Shown: positions 1-6,950, numbered from the stretch's first letter. The stretch is DNA of 9,520 bases from Pseudomonadota bacterium (GCA_030632745.1 DAOVUE010000020.1:1-9520), one strand, 5' to 3'. Numbers and translations are program-made. Notes: generated from the letters alone by a model not told the origin.

Positions 1-1
1 G

Positions 2-424
2 GATTCCAGAATGCAAACACTGTTTTTACTGGATGGAGTACCGGCGAAAGGTGTAACAACCTTACAATTAGAGCAGGCATTACAGCAGCAGTTAGAAAAT
101 ATTAAAACTTCATTAATTAGTCAGGATGAGCTGCAGCGTGTTAAAGCCCAGGTTATTTCATCAGCAGTTTATGAACAGGACTCGATGTTTTATCAGGCCA
201 TGAAAATCGGTGCTGCAGAAACGGTGGGTATTGGCTGGCAGGAAGAGCAGAAGTATGTTGATAATATTCAACTGGTGACTGCAGAGCAAATTCAGCAGGT
301 GGCTAAGAAATATTTTGTTCCTGCAACTTTGACGGTTGCGACACTTATCCCTAAAGAAAGTACTGAAGAGAAACTCTTTACCACAGGAAACTCTCTACCA
401 CAGGAGAGCAAAACTAATGACTAA
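2..424 (+). CDS. M16 family metallopeptidase, C-terminal part (5' end outside window)
   Basis: The reading frame is open from base 2, so the gene begins upstream of the window and only the last ~140 residues are seen. They match the C-terminal helical domain of M16 (pitrilysin/insulinase-like) peptidases: a helix-rich stretch with the typical 'ISQDELQRVKAQV' pattern, followed by 'VTAEQIQQVAKKYF' and a final strand ending in a hydrophobic TLTVATLIP segment. The catalytic HxxEH half lies outside the window. The next gene overlaps by 8 bp and encodes a second M16 protein without a zinc site, so this one is probably the catalytic partner of a two-gene periplasmic peptidase. That partnership is inference; family membership is well supported. 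Confidence 0.85.
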   Translation, partial: DSRMQTLFLLDGVPAKGVTTLQLEQALQQQLENIKTSLISQDELQRVKAQVISSAVYEQDSMFYQAMKIGAAETVGIGWQEEQKYVDNIQLVTAEQIQQVAKKYFVPATLTVATLIPKESTEEKLFTTGNSLPQESKTND

Positions 425-1832
425 TACAATAAAATTAAAGCCTGCAGCGCATATAGCAATAGCATTTGTTGTTACTCTATTCGCTGTAATGATGCCTTTT
501 AGTGTCTATGCTGCTGAAAATACACTGGAACAGAAAAAACAAAACACTCTGAAAGTAGGTAAAATATCTCAGTGGTATACCCATAATGGTATGAAAGTAC
601 TCTTTCAACAGGCCTCCAGTCTACCCATTATTGATTTCAGGCTGATCTTTGATGCGGGCGCTGCCAGAGACGGCGGTTTTAAATCTGAACAGGGTGTCGT
701 TCTTGCAGGCCTGGCTAAATTAACTAATGGTTTAATCTATGAAGGTGCTGACGGGCTGGATGCCAACCAGATAGCTGAGCAATTTGCCAGTTTAGGAGTG
801 GAATACGGTAATGGCAGTTATCGGGATATGGCGATTGCCAGTATCCGCACTCTGAGCTATGAGCAGCAGCGTAATGACGCTTTAAAGCTATGGATTAAGA
901 TTTTAGCAACAGCGACTTTTCCTGAAGAAGCTCTGCAAAGAGAAAGTGCCCGTATGCTGGTGAATTTAGATTATGAAGATCAAACTCCGGCAAAAAAAGC
1001 ATCGCGTTATTTCTATGAATCACTCTATAGCAATCATCCCTATGGTACACCGCCTGGAGGCAGCAGAGAGAGTTTGAAGCTTATCAGGCAAAAGGATCTG
1101 GTCAATTATTATCAGCAGTACTATGTTGCACAAAACGTTGTATTAGCTATTGTGGGTGATTTAAGTGAATCCCAGGCTCGCGACTATGCTGAAAAAATTT
1201 CCGCCGCACTGCCTGCCGGTGAAAAAGCTGCAGATTTGCCTGATGCCAGGCAGAATTCAACGTCGATAGTGGTGCGGGAAAATCATCCATCGACTCAGGC
1301 CACTGTACTTATAGGACAGCCCGTGTTGAAACGCGGGGATAAGGATTTATATGCGCTTTATATCGGTAATCATATTCTGGGCGGTAGTGGTTTCAGTTCC
1401 CGTTTAATGAAGGAAGTTCGGGTCAAAAGAGGGCTGACCTATAGTATTGGCAGTTATCTGGTTCCCATGCATGCGCAGGGACCCTATCAGTTTAGTTTTA
1501 CCACCAAGAAAAGCTCAACGGAAGAAGCCATTCAATTAGTCGAACAGCAAATGAAGCTGTTTATTGAACAGGGGCCTGGTGAAGAAGAGTTGAGTAATGC
1601 AAAATTAAATATTACCGGTAGTTTTCCTTTACGCCAGACCAGTAATAAAGATATTGTGGAGAATCTGGCTGTGATTGGCTTTTACGAACTGCCCCTGGAC
1701 TATCTGGACAGCTATAATGCTCATATTGAGGCCGTCACTCTGGAACAAATAAAATCAGTCTTTAAACAACGTGTTCATCCGGACAAAATGGCAATGATTG
1801 TTATTGGACCGGATGTTGAAATCAAAAAATAG
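417..1832 (+). CDS. M16 family peptidase-like protein, exported, zinc motif absent (non-catalytic subunit)
   Basis: The protein has 471 aa from the ATG at 417. A strong ribosome site, AGGAGAG at 402-408, sits 8 nt ahead of that ATG. An upstream in-frame ATG at 336 would put extra residues before the signal peptide and has no such site. Residues ~12-32 form a hydrophobic signal peptide (AFVVTLFAVMMPFSVYA) with likely cleavage near Ala32, so the protein should be periplasmic. Two M16 halves follow. In the first, where active enzymes carry HxxEH, residues 95-106 read VLAGLAKLTNGL, so zinc ligands are missing. The second half keeps the Arg/Tyr motif (SRLMKEVRVKRGLTYS, 328-343) usual in the non-catalytic partner. 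It overlaps the upstream M16 gene by 8 bp and rsmD by 20 bp, which points to coupled translation. Its substrate cannot be told from sequence. Confidence 0.9.
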   Translation: MTNTIKLKPAAHIAIAFVVTLFAVMMPFSVYAAENTLEQKKQNTLKVGKISQWYTHNGMKVLFQQASSLPIIDFRLIFDAGAARDGGFKSEQGVVLAGLAKLTNGLIYEGADGLDANQIAEQFASLGVEYGNGSYRDMAIASIRTLSYEQQRNDALKLWIKILATATFPEEALQRESARMLVNLDYEDQTPAKKASRYFYESLYSNHPYGTPPGGSRESLKLIRQKDLVNYYQQYYVAQNVVLAIVGDLSESQARDYAEKISAALPAGEKAADLPDARQNSTSIVVRENHPSTQATVLIGQPVLKRGDKDLYALYIGNHILGGSGFSSRLMKEVRVKRGLTYSIGSYLVPMHAQGPYQFSFTTKKSSTEEAIQLVEQQMKLFIEQGPGEEELSNAKLNITGSFPLRQTSNKDIVENLAVIGFYELPLDYLDSYNAHIEAVTLEQIKSVFKQRVHPDKMAMIVIGPDVEIKK

Positions 1833-2415
1833 CAAACATAAAAAAAAGGCTTCCAGTCAATTAAGGATTATTGGCGGTCAATGGCGTGGCCGTAAGCTTG
1901 ATTTTGCAGATGGGGAAGGCCTGCGTCCCACCATGGATAGAGTTCGGGAAACGCTGTTTAACTGGCTGCAGGGTGAAATTGCCGGTGCCCGTTGTCTTGA
2001 CTTGTTCACTGGCAGTGGTGCGCTGGGACTGGAAGCACTTTCCAGAGAGGCGGCCGAAGTGGTGATGATTGATAACAATCCACAGGCCATTCGCATGATT
2101 CAGCATAATCTTGATTTGCTGGCAGTAGACAATGCCCGATTACTGGATATTGATGCGAAGCAGTATCTGCAGCACTATCAAAAACAACATGATGCACATA
2201 AAACCTTTGATATAGTATTCCTGGACCCCCCTTTTAATAAACAATTAGTGTTACCTTTATGCTATTACCTGGATGAATCGGCCTGTTTGTCTGAACCGGC
2301 TGTCATTTATATTGAAATGGAAAAAAATGAGAAATTATCACAGCTTCCTTCGGGCTGGGAAGTTCTGAAAGAAAAAAAGGCAGGACAGTCAGCCTATTAT
2401 TTAATTTCCGCCTGA
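1813..2415 (+). CDS. rsmD: 16S rRNA (guanine(966)-N(2))-methyltransferase RsmD
   Basis: RsmD uses S-adenosylmethionine to methylate N2 of G966 in 16S rRNA within the assembling 30S subunit. The 200-aa product matches E. coli RsmD (about 198 aa) almost end to end: RIIGGQWRGRKL (18-29), LRPTMDRVRETLFNWL (37-52), the SAM-binding motif DLFTGSGALGLEALSR (63-78) and the catalytic DPPF (138-141). I chose the ATG at 1813, which leaves a short basic N-terminus like that of relatives. A TTG at 1798 in the same frame would add five residues with no support. The start lies inside the end of the M16 gene (20-bp overlap), so expression is probably by readthrough and translational coupling. A recognisable Shine-Dalgarno is weak (GGA at 1806-1808). 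Confidence 0.95.
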   Translation: MLKSKNSKHKKKASSQLRIIGGQWRGRKLDFADGEGLRPTMDRVRETLFNWLQGEIAGARCLDLFTGSGALGLEALSREAAEVVMIDNNPQAIRMIQHNLDLLAVDNARLLDIDAKQYLQHYQKQHDAHKTFDIVFLDPPFNKQLVLPLCYYLDESACLSEPAVIYIEMEKNEKLSQLPSGWEVLKEKKAGQSAYYLISA

Positions 2416-2426
2416 TAATAGCCCTA

Positions 2427-2684
2427 CTACGGGATAATGCCAGTTTTTTCAAAAAAGTGTCTTAGTTCGATCACTTCTTGATGATTGGATATCAGTTTAT
2501 GAGTCTGTTTTGGGAGGATTATTTCACTTTCATTCAGGGTGATATATGTTTTTCCGCTATGCTTATTGATTTTGATGTTTGCGCCCAGGCCTTTAAATAG
2601 CTTCATTAACTCATTCCACTGGATATCATTGCTGATAGGGTGATGAAAAAATTTTTCCAGTATTTTTGCATGTTTGTGATTCAT
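2427..2684 (-). CDS. orphan HicA-like (YcfA fold) small protein
   Basis: An 85-aa protein whose layout resembles a branch of the HicA toxin family: an N-terminal KHAKILEKFF helix with HP, an IQWNELMKLFKGLGA helix, a short beta sheet and a C-terminal helix ending in RHFFEKTG. HicA toxins are small double-stranded-RNA-binding-fold mRNA interferases, normally paired with a HicB antitoxin. Here the usual Gly-Ser-His catalytic segment reads KHSGKTYITL (41-50), so the canonical histidine may be displaced or missing, and no hicB lies on either side. I chose the ATG at 2684 because AGAGG sits 8 nt before it. The promoter at 2723-2751 would also start transcription downstream of the alternative ATG at 2720. 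The gene is convergent with rsmD, 11 bp apart. The family call rests on remembered resemblance; function as a toxin is doubtful. Confidence 0.6.
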   Translation of the reverse strand: MNHKHAKILEKFFHHPISNDIQWNELMKLFKGLGANIKINKHSGKTYITLNESEIILPKQTHKLISNHQEVIELRHFFEKTGIIP

Positions 2685-2722
2685 AATAATAGCCTCTGAT
2701 TCATACTGAATGAACAGCATAA

Positions 2723-2751
2723 ACTATAGCCCAATAAAAATCATCAGGCAA
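2723..2751 (-). promoter_or_regulatory. sigma-70-like promoter for the HicA-like gene
   Basis: On the minus strand a -35 box TTGCCT (2746-2751) and a -10 box TATAGT (2723-2728) are separated by exactly 17 bp. Expected initiation near 2716 gives a leader of about 30 nt before the ATG at 2684. Matches to consensus are 4/6 and 5/6. The 9-bp repeats at 2757-2789 lie directly upstream of the -35 box. Confidence 0.5.
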
Positions 2752-2756
2752 CCATA

Positions 2757-2789
2757 TATCACTAATATATCACTAACATCTATCACTAA
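2757..2789. repeat. three direct copies of TATCACTAA
   Basis: Exact copies of TATCACTAA begin at 2757, 2768 and 2781. Their start-to-start spacing is 11 and 13 bp, close to one helical turn. A second pair, CTAATATCAG, occurs at 2786-2795 and 2807-2816 (21 bp apart, two turns). The array sits between two divergent transcription units, just upstream of the minus-strand -35 box, where an operator or activator site would be expected. Chance similarity in AT-rich DNA cannot be excluded. Confidence 0.5.
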
Positions 2790-2836
2790 TATCAGCTGAA
2801 CTCAGGCTAATATCAGTATTCTGGCATATAGGGAGT

Positions 2837-2864
2837 TTGCTGTGTACAATAGAGCCCCTATAAT
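2837..2864 (+). promoter_or_regulatory. possible promoter for the membrane protein–coaD–ferredoxin unit
   Basis: A perfect -10 hexamer TATAAT lies at 2859-2864, with TTGCTG at 2837-2842 as a weak -35 (16-bp spacer). Start of transcription near 2871 leaves about 20 nt to the ATG at 2892. A TACAAT at 2845-2850 is an alternative -10. The -35 is poor, so an activator may be required. Confidence 0.4.
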
Positions 2865-2891
2865 CAGGAACTAAACCGGGATAATACCACT

Positions 2892-3413
2892 ATGCGTTTT
2901 GATGTCAGTGATGCAGAGAGAAAAAAAGCCAAATTTCCTCATGATCTATTTTTGGTGAATCTGATTGCAAATCATATTCTTGCTTTTGTTGCTACTTTAG
3001 GGATGGCAGGCAGTTGGCTGTGGCCTATGTTTATAGTGCCTATTGTTTCGTTTATTATTTTGGGGATTATTTTTATCAGGGCTAAACGTTCGCGTCAAAA
3101 GGATGCCTGGTTTGTAATGTGTCATTGGCAAATTGCCAGACGGCGCAGTGCTTTTTTTATTAAGATGATGCTGATGTTGATGATCATTGCCGGTTCGGGG
3201 GTGTATGGTTATACGAACCTGGGCTGGATGAAGGAAGCTGTTTATGCCTTGATTGGCGGTGTGTGCATTTTGCCTATAATGGTCACTACACTGGTACTGA
3301 TCCTTATGGAGTCAGATTCTCTGCACCAGGCAGACAAGGGAGAGCTGCCGGAGAAAATAGTCGATTTATTTCCTAATCCGGATGTAAAAGTCATTGCCGC
3401 CCCTAAACAATAA
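2892..3413 (+). CDS. hypothetical four-helix inner-membrane protein
   Basis: A 173-aa protein I do not recognise as a named family. The N-terminus (MRFDVSDAERKKAKFPHDLF) is charged and soluble. Four hydrophobic segments follow at about residues 19-38, 42-63, 88-106 and 115-139. A strongly basic loop (RAKRSRQK, 63-70, and RRR at 83-85) lies between helices 2 and 3; by the positive-inside rule it is cytoplasmic, which puts both ends in the cytoplasm too. The C-terminal ~33 residues are acidic and soluble. The start has only a weak ribosome site (CGGGA, about 10 nt upstream). coaD begins 13 bp after its stop, so the two are cotranscribed, but that does not establish a role in coenzyme A metabolism. 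Confidence 0.8.
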   Translation: MRFDVSDAERKKAKFPHDLFLVNLIANHILAFVATLGMAGSWLWPMFIVPIVSFIILGIIFIRAKRSRQKDAWFVMCHWQIARRRSAFFIKMMLMLMIIAGSGVYGYTNLGWMKEAVYALIGGVCILPIMVTTLVLILMESDSLHQADKGELPEKIVDLFPNPDVKVIAAPKQ

Positions 3414-3423
3414 CGGGAATTAA

Positions 3424-3903
<480 letters not shown>

Positions 3904-3938
3904 TATATGCGCTTACAGCTGGGGGATTTACAGAATAA

Positions 3939-4205
<267 letters not shown>

Positions 4206-4446
4206 TGGATTATTTGCTCAGCATATTAACAAAAGTGAGCATAAGGCTTAGCAGTAATTATTTAACTATTCATTATTTAACTATGCTGAGTAATTACTAA
4301 AATTTAAGCTAAACCGCACATAGAGTCACCTCTTTCCCCGGTAAAACTTTATCTCAGAAATCCTTATAACAGCGTCTGAAATGATTGCAGCAAAAATATT
4401 TTCCAGCATAACAAACCGCCCTTCTATATCTTATCCGTATTACTGT
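4206..4446. other. non-coding gap after the ferredoxin gene, with overlapping inverted repeats
   Basis: No gene is seen. The first 100 bp hold mutually exclusive pairings. CTCAGCATA (4217-4225) can pair with TATGCTGAG (4282-4290). TGCTCA (4215-4220) can instead pair with TGAGCA (4236-4241). AGTAATTA (4253-4260) can pair with TAATTACT (4291-4298). A 13-bp direct repeat ATTATTTAACTAT occurs at 4257-4269 and 4272-4284. The rest (4301-4446) shows nothing I can interpret. The region would be transcribed as the 3' trailer of the ferredoxin unit before the terminator at 4447. Confidence 0.45.
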
Positions 4447-4475
4447 AAAGACGCCGCATGCGGCGTCTTTTTATA
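4447..4475 (+). terminator. intrinsic terminator, perfect 24-bp palindrome
   Basis: Positions 4447-4470 form a perfect palindrome, AAAGACGCCGC then its exact complement, giving a 10-bp GC-rich stem with a CATG loop followed by T5 in the run TTTTTATAA. It should end the coaD–ferredoxin transcript about 240 nt after the stop codon. Because the arms begin with AAA, it could also work on the opposite strand. It lies only ~35 bp before ggt, so ggt needs either a promoter in that gap or readthrough. Confidence 0.85.
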
Positions 4476-4508
4476 AATTCCGAAATCCCTAAAAGCGTGT
4501 AATAAAAT

Positions 4509-6266
4509 ATGAAAAGAATGTTATCAGCAATATATAACCAGCTGGTGTTAATTTTATCGTTATTGATTTTAGCTAACTTTTTTACTAACTTTAGTTATGC
4601 ATCACCGTCTTATAGCAGGCTGCCGCCTCAGGCTGCTGTTGCCACTGCTCATCCTTTAGCCACACAAGCGGGTAAGCAAATTTTATTACAGGGTGGTAAT
4701 GCCTTTGATGCCGCAGTGGCCGTTACAGCAGTTCTTGCGGTTGTTGAGCCCTATAGCTCTGGTCTTGGTGGTGGAGGTTTCTGGCTGCTCAGGGAGCAGA
4801 AAAAGAATAAAACAATAATGCTTGATGGCCGGGAAACAGCACCCTCTCTGGCACATAGAAACATGTATCTCGATCAGGAAGGTCGTGTTATTGCCGGAAG
4901 TTCAGTAAATGGTGCTCTGGCTGCCGCTATTCCGGGTACGCCAGCCGCTATGGTTCACCTGTCTGAGAAATATGGCGTCCTGCCTCTGAAAACCGTATTG
5001 TACGCTGCAGTCAGTCTGGCTGAAAAAGGCTTTCCTGTAACTGAACATTATCAAAAAATGGCTCGCTTTCGCCTCTCTGTATTACAGGGTTTTAATGCTT
5101 CAGCTAAAATTTTTCTACACCATAATGAAGTGCCGGAAGTCGGGCATTTGATCGTACAAAAAGAATTAGCACGGACGCTGAAACTGATCGCAGAACAAGG
5201 GCATAGTGGATTTTATGCAGGAACTATTGCACAAAAACTGGTTAATTCAGTACAGTCTGAAAAAGGTATCTGGCAGCTGGATGATTTAAAAAACTATAGT
5301 ATAAAAGAGCGTGAACCCATTCATTTCAAGTATCGTGATATGAAGATAATTTCTGCTGCACCACCTTCTTCAGGTGGTATTGCATTAGCTGAAATCTTAC
5401 AAATTTTACAAACATATAATTTAGATTCACTGGATGAGACAACACAAAATCATTTGATTATTGAAGCCATGCGGCGGGCTTATAGGGATAGAGCTGAATA
5501 TCTTGGTGATAGTGACTTTGTTAACGTTCCTGTAAAGCGTTTAACTCATCCCTGGTATGCTGAGGGCTTGGCTGCAGGTATTCGTTTTGACAAAGCACTG
5601 CCCAGTGACAATTTGCAGGAAGTTATTCCAGCGGCTAAAAAAATGCCCGCATCAGCTTCTGCACACACTGAAGGACGTGATACCACACACTTTTCCATTC
5701 TGGATACACAGGGTAATCTTGTATCGTCTACTATGAGCATTAATTATCCTTTTGGTTCCGGTTTTACTGCACCTGGAACTGGAATTTTATTAAATGATGA
5801 AATGGATGACTTTTCGGCCCGGCCGGGCACACCCAATGTTTATGGTTTAGTGGGGGCTGAAGCCAATGCTATTGCTCCGGGTAAACGTCCGCTTTCCAGT
5901 ATGAGTCCAACCATTGTAGAAACCCAGCAGGGTGTTGCAATCTTAGGTACTCCGGGAGGAAGCCGGATTATCAGCATGGTGCTATTGGGTATTTTAGAAT
6001 TAGAAAAAGGCCTGGCTGTTTCAAAATGGGTCAAGCGGGCGCGATTTCATCATCAATACCTGCCTGATAAAGTTTTTTTTGAGCAGGAGGCTTTTTCAAA
6101 TGATGTGATTGAGCGTTTGCAGAAAATGGGGCATACTTTACAGGCAACGGACTCCAGTTATGGAAATATGCAGGCAATCAGCTGGGACTACAATAGCGGT
6201 GTTGATGCCGCTTCAGATCCCAGAGTGGAAGGTCAGGCTGTCGTATTTGATGTACCGGATTTTTAG
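4509..6266 (+). CDS. ggt: gamma-glutamyltransferase (gamma-glutamyltranspeptidase) precursor
   Basis: A 585-aa N-terminal-nucleophile enzyme that cleaves the gamma-glutamyl bond of glutathione and transfers the group to water or amino acids in the periplasm. Residues ~10-31 form a signal peptide (cleavage near SYA|SP). The precursor should self-cleave before Thr392 in RDTTHFSILD (390-399), giving a large (~360 aa) and a small (194 aa) subunit. Other family residues seen are SGLGGGGF (84-91), the substrate carboxyl-binding Arg in DGRETAP (106-112), MDDFSARPG (432-440), PLSSMSPT (461-468) and the oxyanion glycines in GTPGGSRI (480-487). MDDFS corresponds to the lid-loop end in E. coli GGT. The length matches E. 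coli (580 aa). No good Shine-Dalgarno precedes the ATG. Pseudomonas has a ggt in the same neighbourhood, next to the ferredoxin and coaD. Confidence 0.97.
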   Translation: MKRMLSAIYNQLVLILSLLILANFFTNFSYASPSYSRLPPQAAVATAHPLATQAGKQILLQGGNAFDAAVAVTAVLAVVEPYSSGLGGGGFWLLREQKKNKTIMLDGRETAPSLAHRNMYLDQEGRVIAGSSVNGALAAAIPGTPAAMVHLSEKYGVLPLKTVLYAAVSLAEKGFPVTEHYQKMARFRLSVLQGFNASAKIFLHHNEVPEVGHLIVQKELARTLKLIAEQGHSGFYAGTIAQKLVNSVQSEKGIWQLDDLKNYSIKEREPIHFKYRDMKIISAAPPSSGGIALAEILQILQTYNLDSLDETTQNHLIIEAMRRAYRDRAEYLGDSDFVNVPVKRLTHPWYAEGLAAGIRFDKALPSDNLQEVIPAAKKMPASASAHTEGRDTTHFSILDTQGNLVSSTMSINYPFGSGFTAPGTGILLNDEMDDFSARPGTPNVYGLVGAEANAIAPGKRPLSSMSPTIVETQQGVAILGTPGGSRIISMVLLGILELEKGLAVSKWVKRARFHHQYLPDKVFFEQEAFSNDVIERLQKMGHTLQATDSSYGNMQAISWDYNSGVDAASDPRVEGQAVVFDVPDF

Positions 6267-6293
6267 GAGCCGTCAGCAAACATTAAATTTGCC

Positions 6294-6347
6294 GCTGTCG
6301 CTGTGAGAACATTAAAATCTCACATAAGACAGCTGCAGCTTTTTTTT
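6294..6347 (+). terminator. intrinsic terminator of ggt
   Basis: A two-part stem: GCTGTC (6294-6299) pairs with GACAGC (6328-6333), and inside it TGTGAGA (6302-6308) pairs with TCTCACA (6318-6324) around a 9-nt loop. A run of eight Ts (6340-6347) follows after TGCAGC. It begins 28 bp after the ggt stop codon. Its left arm contains CCGCTGTCGCT, which recurs in the large hairpin at 6387-6454. Confidence 0.75.
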
Positions 6348-6386
6348 CGCTCAAGGCTACTCATGTTCTATAAGAGCCCTCGGCCA

Positions 6387-6454
6387 ATGAATTTGTCACC
6401 GCTGTCGCTTTGCAAACATTTTTTCATGCAAAGCGGCAGTGGTGACAAATTCAT
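6387..6454 (+). repeat. 28-bp stem-loop (long inverted repeat)
   Basis: Arms 6387-6414 and 6427-6454 pair over 28 positions around a 12-nt loop. The two departures from perfect complementarity are both G·U pairs if the plus strand is transcribed, and would be A·C mismatches in the minus-strand RNA. This hints that the plus-strand RNA is the functional form, or simply reflects C-to-T drift. No T run follows, so it is not a standard terminator. It sits between the plus-strand ggt terminator and a minus-strand terminator. It may be a REP-like dispersed element. Confidence 0.8.
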
Positions 6455-6483
6455 GTTTGATGAGAGATTTACTATTTTATAAG

Positions 6484-6515
6484 CAAAAAAAAGCCTCGCT
6501 GTTGCCAGCCAGGCT
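6484..6515 (-). terminator. intrinsic terminator on the minus strand
   Basis: Read on the minus strand, AGCCTGGCTG, a GCAA tetraloop and CAGCGAGGCT form a 10-bp stem with one G–G mismatch, followed by eight Ts (plus-strand A run 6485-6492). The hairpin occupies 6492-6515. GCAA is a stable GNRA loop. It is 436 bp beyond the tsaC stop codon, too far to be its ordinary terminator, and more likely ends a separate small RNA. Confidence 0.85.
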
Positions 6516-6608
6516 ATAAATTTCTTACTAATTCGTACTACACATTAAAAGTACAAATTACCTGATACAAATATTAGGTGAGCTATAAGTTTATATGAGT
6601 AAGAAGGT
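6484..6608 (-). ncRNA. candidate structured small RNA, about 125 nt
   Basis: The stretch upstream of the minus-strand terminator folds into a compact design. TTCTTACT (plus 6522-6529) pairs with AGTAAGAA (6598-6605) as an 8-bp closing helix. It encloses two adjacent hairpins, 6530-6559 (10-bp stem, 10-nt loop) and 6560-6579 (8-bp stem, 4-nt loop). The terminator hairpin follows. On the minus strand the 10-bp stem has one G·U and the 8-bp stem one A·C mismatch. A promoter-like site (6615-6644) would start the RNA near 6608, just outside the closing helix. No open frame above 12 codons is seen inside. I do not recognise a known family. Transcription is inferred. Confidence 0.4.
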
Positions 6609-6614
6609 CATAGT

Positions 6615-6644
6615 CTTATATTCGCTCAAATAAGTAAAAATCAA
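6615..6644 (-). promoter_or_regulatory. promoter-like site for the candidate small RNA
   Basis: Minus-strand -35 box TTGATT (6639-6644) and -10 box TATAAG (6615-6620) with an 18-bp spacer. Matches to the sigma-70 consensus are 4/6 and 5/6. The DNA is AT-rich, so a chance match is possible; the fit between its predicted start and the 5' closing helix is the main support. Confidence 0.35.
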
Positions 6645-6950
6645 ACAACATCAGGAGAGTAAAACATATTGCTCAATTTTGCTTACTTATGTAATCATAC
6701 CCTTTAGGAAGAATAATACTTTATCATAAAGAATATACTTACTTCTTACTTATTATATAGCATATAGTATGCCAAAAATAATAATATTATTATATGGTAA
6801 ACTAAAACATGTGTTTATACTATGTTGGCATAATAATTGAATTCTATGTTTTCTGTGAAATATAAGACAGGCTGTGAAATATCGTACTTTGTTTTCATTT
6901 TATTATCGAAATAACGCTTCTGATAAATAATTATAGTTACAGATTATTCA
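6645..6950. other. AT-rich non-coding gap downstream of tsaC
   Basis: No gene of credible length is seen on either strand. The sequence is markedly AT-rich. Minor structure includes TATGCCAA (6768-6775) facing TTGGCATA (6825-6832), a nested AT palindrome around 6778-6793, and a direct repeat CTGTGAAATAT at 6853-6863 and 6872-6882. On the minus strand this is the 3' side of tsaC; no terminator was found directly after the tsaC stop. Confidence 0.6.

Noticed and set aside
1861..2197. Several open frames on both strands across rsmD
   Set aside because: They overlap a clear rsmD gene, show no family features and have no ribosome sites; they are shadows of the real frame.
2416..2426. Bidirectional terminator between rsmD and the HicA-like gene
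   Set aside because: Only a 3-4 bp CCC/GGG pairing is present nearby, with no T run on either strand.
5546..6034. Minus-strand open frames inside ggt
   Set aside because: They lie opposite highly conserved catalytic motifs of ggt and show no independent start signals.
6109..6306. Plus-strand frame overlapping the end of ggt
   Set aside because: It is out of frame with conserved ggt residues and runs into the terminator hairpin; no sign of a real protein.
6596..6634. 12-codon plus-strand frame (MSKKVIVLYSLK)
   Set aside because: No good ribosome site, very short, and it lies over the candidate minus-strand RNA; expected by chance.
6650..6710. AGGAGAG at about 6655 followed by a TTG-started 12-codon frame
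   Set aside because: The ribosome-like site is good but the frame is tiny, starts with TTG and has no protein features.
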